NCBI RefSeq assembly: GCF_001905665.1
Contig: NZ_LIVX01000005.1
Location: 549,690-613,689 of the forward strand
Direction of reading: 5' to 3'
Source of the DNA: Streptomyces sp. CB02261
GTDB lineage: Bacteria; Actinomycetota; Actinomycetes; Streptomycetales; Streptomycetaceae
DNA length: 64,000 bases
Shown here: positions 61,643-64,000 of the stretch, piece by piece
How positions within the stretch are numbered: position 1 is the stretch's first letter
Layout of the letters: each line of letters begins with the position of its first letter
Notes under the pieces: model-generated
What the model was told of the DNA's origin: nothing
Database searches by the model: none
Seen by the model: only the letters and a program-made list of their open reading frames with translations
Made by a program: the position numbers and the translations under genes

Positions 61643-63022
61643 GGGACTGTAAATCGTTCGGTGTAACTCCCGATCATGGAGGATGCACCGATGACCGGTG
61701 AGAACGTGCCCGAGGCCGAGATCAGCGAGGCGATAGAGCCTCAGCCGGCGAGGGCGGTGGACGACCGGCTGATCAACGAGCTGGTCTCCCGGGCCCATGC
61801 CGAGGGCCTGCAGCTGACAGGCGAGGGCGGACTGCTCCAGCAGCTGACGAAGCGGCTGCTGGAGTCCGCCCTGGAGGGCGAGATCACCGACCACCTCGGC
61901 TATGGCAAGCACGATCCGGCCGGGAAGAACGGCGGCAACTCCCGCAACGGCACCCGTGCGAAGACCGTGCTGACGGACGTCGGCCCGGTGGAGATAACCG
62001 TGCCGCGTGACCGCGACGGATCGTTCGAGCCGAAGATCGTCAAGAAGCGGCAGAAGCGTCTGACCGGCGTGGACGAGATGGTCATCTCGCTGTCCGCGAA
62101 GGGCCTGACCACCGGCGAGGTCCAGGCCCACCTGGCCGAAGTCTATGGCGCCGACGTCTCACGCCAGACGATCTCCACGATCACCGACAAGGTCCTCGAG
62201 GGCATGGCCGAATGGCAGAACCGGCCCCTCGACCCGGTCTATCCGGTCGTCTTCATCGACGCGATTCACGTGAAGATCCGCGACGGGGCCGTCGCCAACC
62301 GGCCCATCTACGTGGCACTGGCGGTCACCGTCGAGGGCCGGCGCGAGATCCTGGGGCTGTGGGCCGGGGATGGTGGCGAGGGCGCCAAGCACTGGATGCA
62401 CATCCTTACCGAGATCAAGAACCGCGGCGTGAACGACGTCCTCATGCTGGTCTGCGACGGGCTGAAGGGCCTGCCCGACGCGGTCGAGACCGTCTGGCCG
62501 CAGACGATCGTGCAGACCTGCGTGGTCCACCTGCTGCGGAACTCCTTCCGCTATGCCGCCCGCCAGGACTGGGACAAGATCGCCAAGGTCCTCAGGCCCG
62601 TCTACACCGCCGCGACCGAGGAGGCCGCGCTGGAGCGGTTCGCCGAGTTCGCTGACACGTGGGGCCGGAAGTATCCGGCGATCATCAGGCTCTGGGAGAA
62701 CGCTTGGGAGGAGTTCACCCCGTTCCTGCGGTTCGACACCGAGATCCGCCGCATCGTCTGCACGACCAACGCGATCGAGTCGGTGAACGCCAGGATCCGG
62801 CGGGCGGTCAAGGCCCGCGGGCATTTCCCGAACGAGCAGGCCGCGTTGAAGTGCGTTTACATGGCGATCATGTCGCTCGACCCGACCGGCAAGGGTCAGG
62901 CCCGCTGGACCCTGCGCTGGAAGACCGCTCTGAATGCCTTCGACATCACCTTCGACGGCCGGCTCTCCGCAACTCGTCAGTAACCCCAACCACCCTCGTT
63001 ACACCGTTCGATTGACAGACCC
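61643..63022. mobile_element. Complete IS256-family insertion sequence
   Basis: A 1380-bp element bounded by imperfect 25-bp inverted repeats: left GGGACTGTAAATCGTTCGGT from 61643, right complement of GGGTCTGTCAATCGAACGGT to 63022, both ending in GTGTAAC. One intact transposase gene lies between. The bases just outside the ends do not form a target duplication, so a flank was probably rearranged after insertion. Confidence 0.88.
61691..62983 (+). CDS. IS256-family (mutator-type) transposase
   Basis: A 430-residue transposase. The ATG at 61691 has GGAGG eight bases upstream (an upstream ATG at 61676 overlaps that site). The DDE triad is intact: PVVFIDAIHVKIRDG (Asp), VLMLVCDGLKGLPDAV (Asp) and CTTNAIESVNARIRRAVKAR (Glu). 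The N-terminal part (GLLQQLTKRLLESALEGEIT, then RNGTRAKTVLTDVGPVEITV) is also typical. The element appears active. Confidence 0.95.
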   Translation: MTGENVPEAEISEAIEPQPARAVDDRLINELVSRAHAEGLQLTGEGGLLQQLTKRLLESALEGEITDHLGYGKHDPAGKNGGNSRNGTRAKTVLTDVGPVEITVPRDRDGSFEPKIVKKRQKRLTGVDEMVISLSAKGLTTGEVQAHLAEVYGADVSRQTISTITDKVLEGMAEWQNRPLDPVYPVVFIDAIHVKIRDGAVANRPIYVALAVTVEGRREILGLWAGDGGEGAKHWMHILTEIKNRGVNDVLMLVCDGLKGLPDAVETVWPQTIVQTCVVHLLRNSFRYAARQDWDKIAKVLRPVYTAATEEAALERFAEFADTWGRKYPAIIRLWENAWEEFTPFLRFDTEIRRIVCTTNAIESVNARIRRAVKARGHFPNEQAALKCVYMAIMSLDPTGKGQARWTLRWKTALNAFDITFDGRLSATRQ

Positions 63023-63260
63023 AAAGTGGTTGATGCGCGACGTGTGAGTTGCAGTGGACGGTGGCAGCGTTCTGCACGGGGTCAGGGTGGCATTGCTCCT
63101 TGTGGCAGGGTTGGGTGGGTTGTGGGGGTGTCGTTTTTTGGTGATGGCTGGTGTCGCTTTCCAGTGAAGGTTCGCTGTCGCTCGTGTAGGCGTACGAGGA
63201 CGGCCTGTGCGGTCTCTGCTACTGAGAGGCGTTTGAGATCTGGCATGGGACGATCGGTCG
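63023..63260. other. Spacer between IS element and immunity gene
   Basis: No gene recognised. The promoter of the immunity-type gene must be here or inside the IS end. Confidence 0.35.
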
Positions 63261-63695
63261 GTGACTCGACTCGTGAACCGTGACCGCTCCCTTCAGGAGC
63301 TTGAGCGCGACCGCTGGTCGGCCTTGTCGGGTGGGGGAACCCGGCTGATGGCGATGGTGCGTGAGCTTCGGCGCAAGCCGCTCGGTGGCCTGACGGTCGA
63401 AGACGTGCGGCTGCTGATCAGGCAAGACGTGGGCCTTGCCTATCTCCTGCCCCTGGCGGTGGAGGTCCTCCGGGTCGACCCCCTGGCGGAAGGCGACATG
63501 TACGAGGGCGATCTGCTGGCTGCCGTGCTCACCAGGAGTGCGGAGTGCTGGAGTGAGTCTCCCGAGCTCGGGCGGGAGGTCCGCCTGATCGTCTCGGAGT
63601 TGGCGGAGGTACCGCCCGTCCTGAAGCGCGAGGTTGATGGGTTCTTGGCTCCGAACGAGCGGTCGTGGGCCAGGGCGCAGCACGGCCCCGGGTGA
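63261..63695 (+). CDS. Orphan CdiI-type immunity protein
   Basis: A 144-residue protein: SLQELERDRWSALSGGGTRL, RELRRKPLGGLTVEDVRLLI, RQDVGLAYLLPLAVEVLRVD and PLAEGDMYEGDLLAAVLTRS. The pattern R-R-K-P-L...T-V-E-D-x-R...G-L-x-x-L-x-P-x-A...D-P-L-A-E-G-D-x-Y-x-G-D-L-L is that of contact-dependent growth inhibition immunity proteins (CdiI_2-like). Such genes normally sit next to a matching toxin tip, which is absent here. The start is GTG at 63261 or at 63273. Confidence 0.8.
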   Translation: MTRLVNRDRSLQELERDRWSALSGGGTRLMAMVRELRRKPLGGLTVEDVRLLIRQDVGLAYLLPLAVEVLRVDPLAEGDMYEGDLLAAVLTRSAECWSESPELGREVRLIVSELAEVPPVLKREVDGFLAPNERSWARAQHGPG

Positions 63696-64000
63696 GCAGG
63701 CGGGCCATGATGCCGATCATGGCCCAGCGAATCATCGTCTCGGAGTGGGCTGGGCTGGTCTAGATTCGTGGTGACTGGCCATCCGCAGTCGTTCCTCTCG
63801 GAATTGGGAAGGTTCCCGGGTGGTTTTGGGTGTCTCGCTTTTCCGCCAAAGCTACATGCTGCTTCAGTGTGATGCACGCGGCACACTGAAGCCCACACAA
63901 ACGCAGACCCCCGCCCTCACAGCCAGCCCGGGCCCGCATCAGCGGGCCCCAAGGGACTGGAGGCGCAGCCGGAAGGACCATTGAGGCGGGGGAGCGCAGC
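63696..64000. other. Window end without a supported gene
   Basis: Besides the hairpin at 63861-63892 nothing was recognised. Confidence 0.4.
63861..63892. terminator. 10-bp hairpin near the window end
   Basis: GCTTCAGTGT and ACACTGAAGC form a perfect stem around a 12-base loop. It may terminate transcription from either side. Confidence 0.5.

Noticed and set aside
61635..63030. Target-site duplication of the IS256-type element
   Set aside because: The 8-9 bases outside the two ends (GGACATCG and AAAGTGGT) do not match, so none is claimed.
63440..63981. Minus-strand frames at the window end
   Set aside because: They overlap the CdiI-type gene or lack start signals and family resemblance, and look like shadows.

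Overview
The window is high-GC actinobacterial DNA. Codon use (G or C in most third positions), the frequent GTG starts and the gene families (SpoIIE phosphatase with GAF, PucR regulator, DUF3040, DUF4328, secreted M4 protease, LamG plus RHS secreted giants) point to Streptomyces or a close relative. No tRNA or rRNA gene and no CRISPR array was seen. || Region 1 (about 1-24.5 kb) is compact and mostly intact. It combines cation handling with SPFH membrane-scaffold genes: a TrkA-N/RCK-type channel-like protein (610-2586), a leftward NfeD-like/flotillin/membrane-protein operon (5705-3123), a KtrB/KtrA potassium uptake pair (6812-8897), a PucR-type regulator, a rightward run of truncated YqiJ-like protein, flotillin, 1618-residue DUF3686-type AAA ATPase and zinc-ribbon protein (11562-19363), then an NfeD-SPFH pair behind its own dyad operator (19406-20961), an AGCS sodium/amino-acid symporter and an NhaA Na+/H+ antiporter. 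|| Region 2 (about 24.5-49 kb) is a scarred accessory zone. Pieces of IS21, IS5, IS110 and IS256 transposases, an integrase, a Nudix hydrolase with an in-frame amber codon, and fragments of an ABC exporter, glycine-rich protein, Uma2, prenyl synthase and HNH nuclease lie between intact islands: an M4 metalloprotease, an RsbW/RsbU/RsbV-like partner-switching trio (32585-35282), a truncated pectate lyase, a MerR-quinone oxidoreductase pair with a textbook MerR promoter, an NmrA-like reductase, an amidohydrolase, a lipoprotein and a DUF4328 membrane protein. At 45917-46969 an HNH nuclease gene and an IS110 transposase gene are each split into oppositely oriented halves, as if two adjacent segments had been flipped. 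|| Region 3 (about 49.5-64 kb) is a polymorphic-toxin locus. A secreted LamG protein (1255 residues) precedes a 2362-residue RHS protein that ends in a self-cleaving Hint domain and a C-terminal cytidine-deaminase-like toxin with HxE and PCxxC zinc motifs. A small gene in the immunity position follows. Beyond it lie a detached fragment of a second rhs gene, an intact IS256-family element with 25-bp ends, and an orphan CdiI-type immunity gene, so the toxin end of the locus has been remodelled. || Several genes carry single-base frameshifts (hydrolase at 5.9 kb, DUF3040, methyltransferase, zinc protein at 47 kb). These may be decay or base-call errors; the reads would decide.
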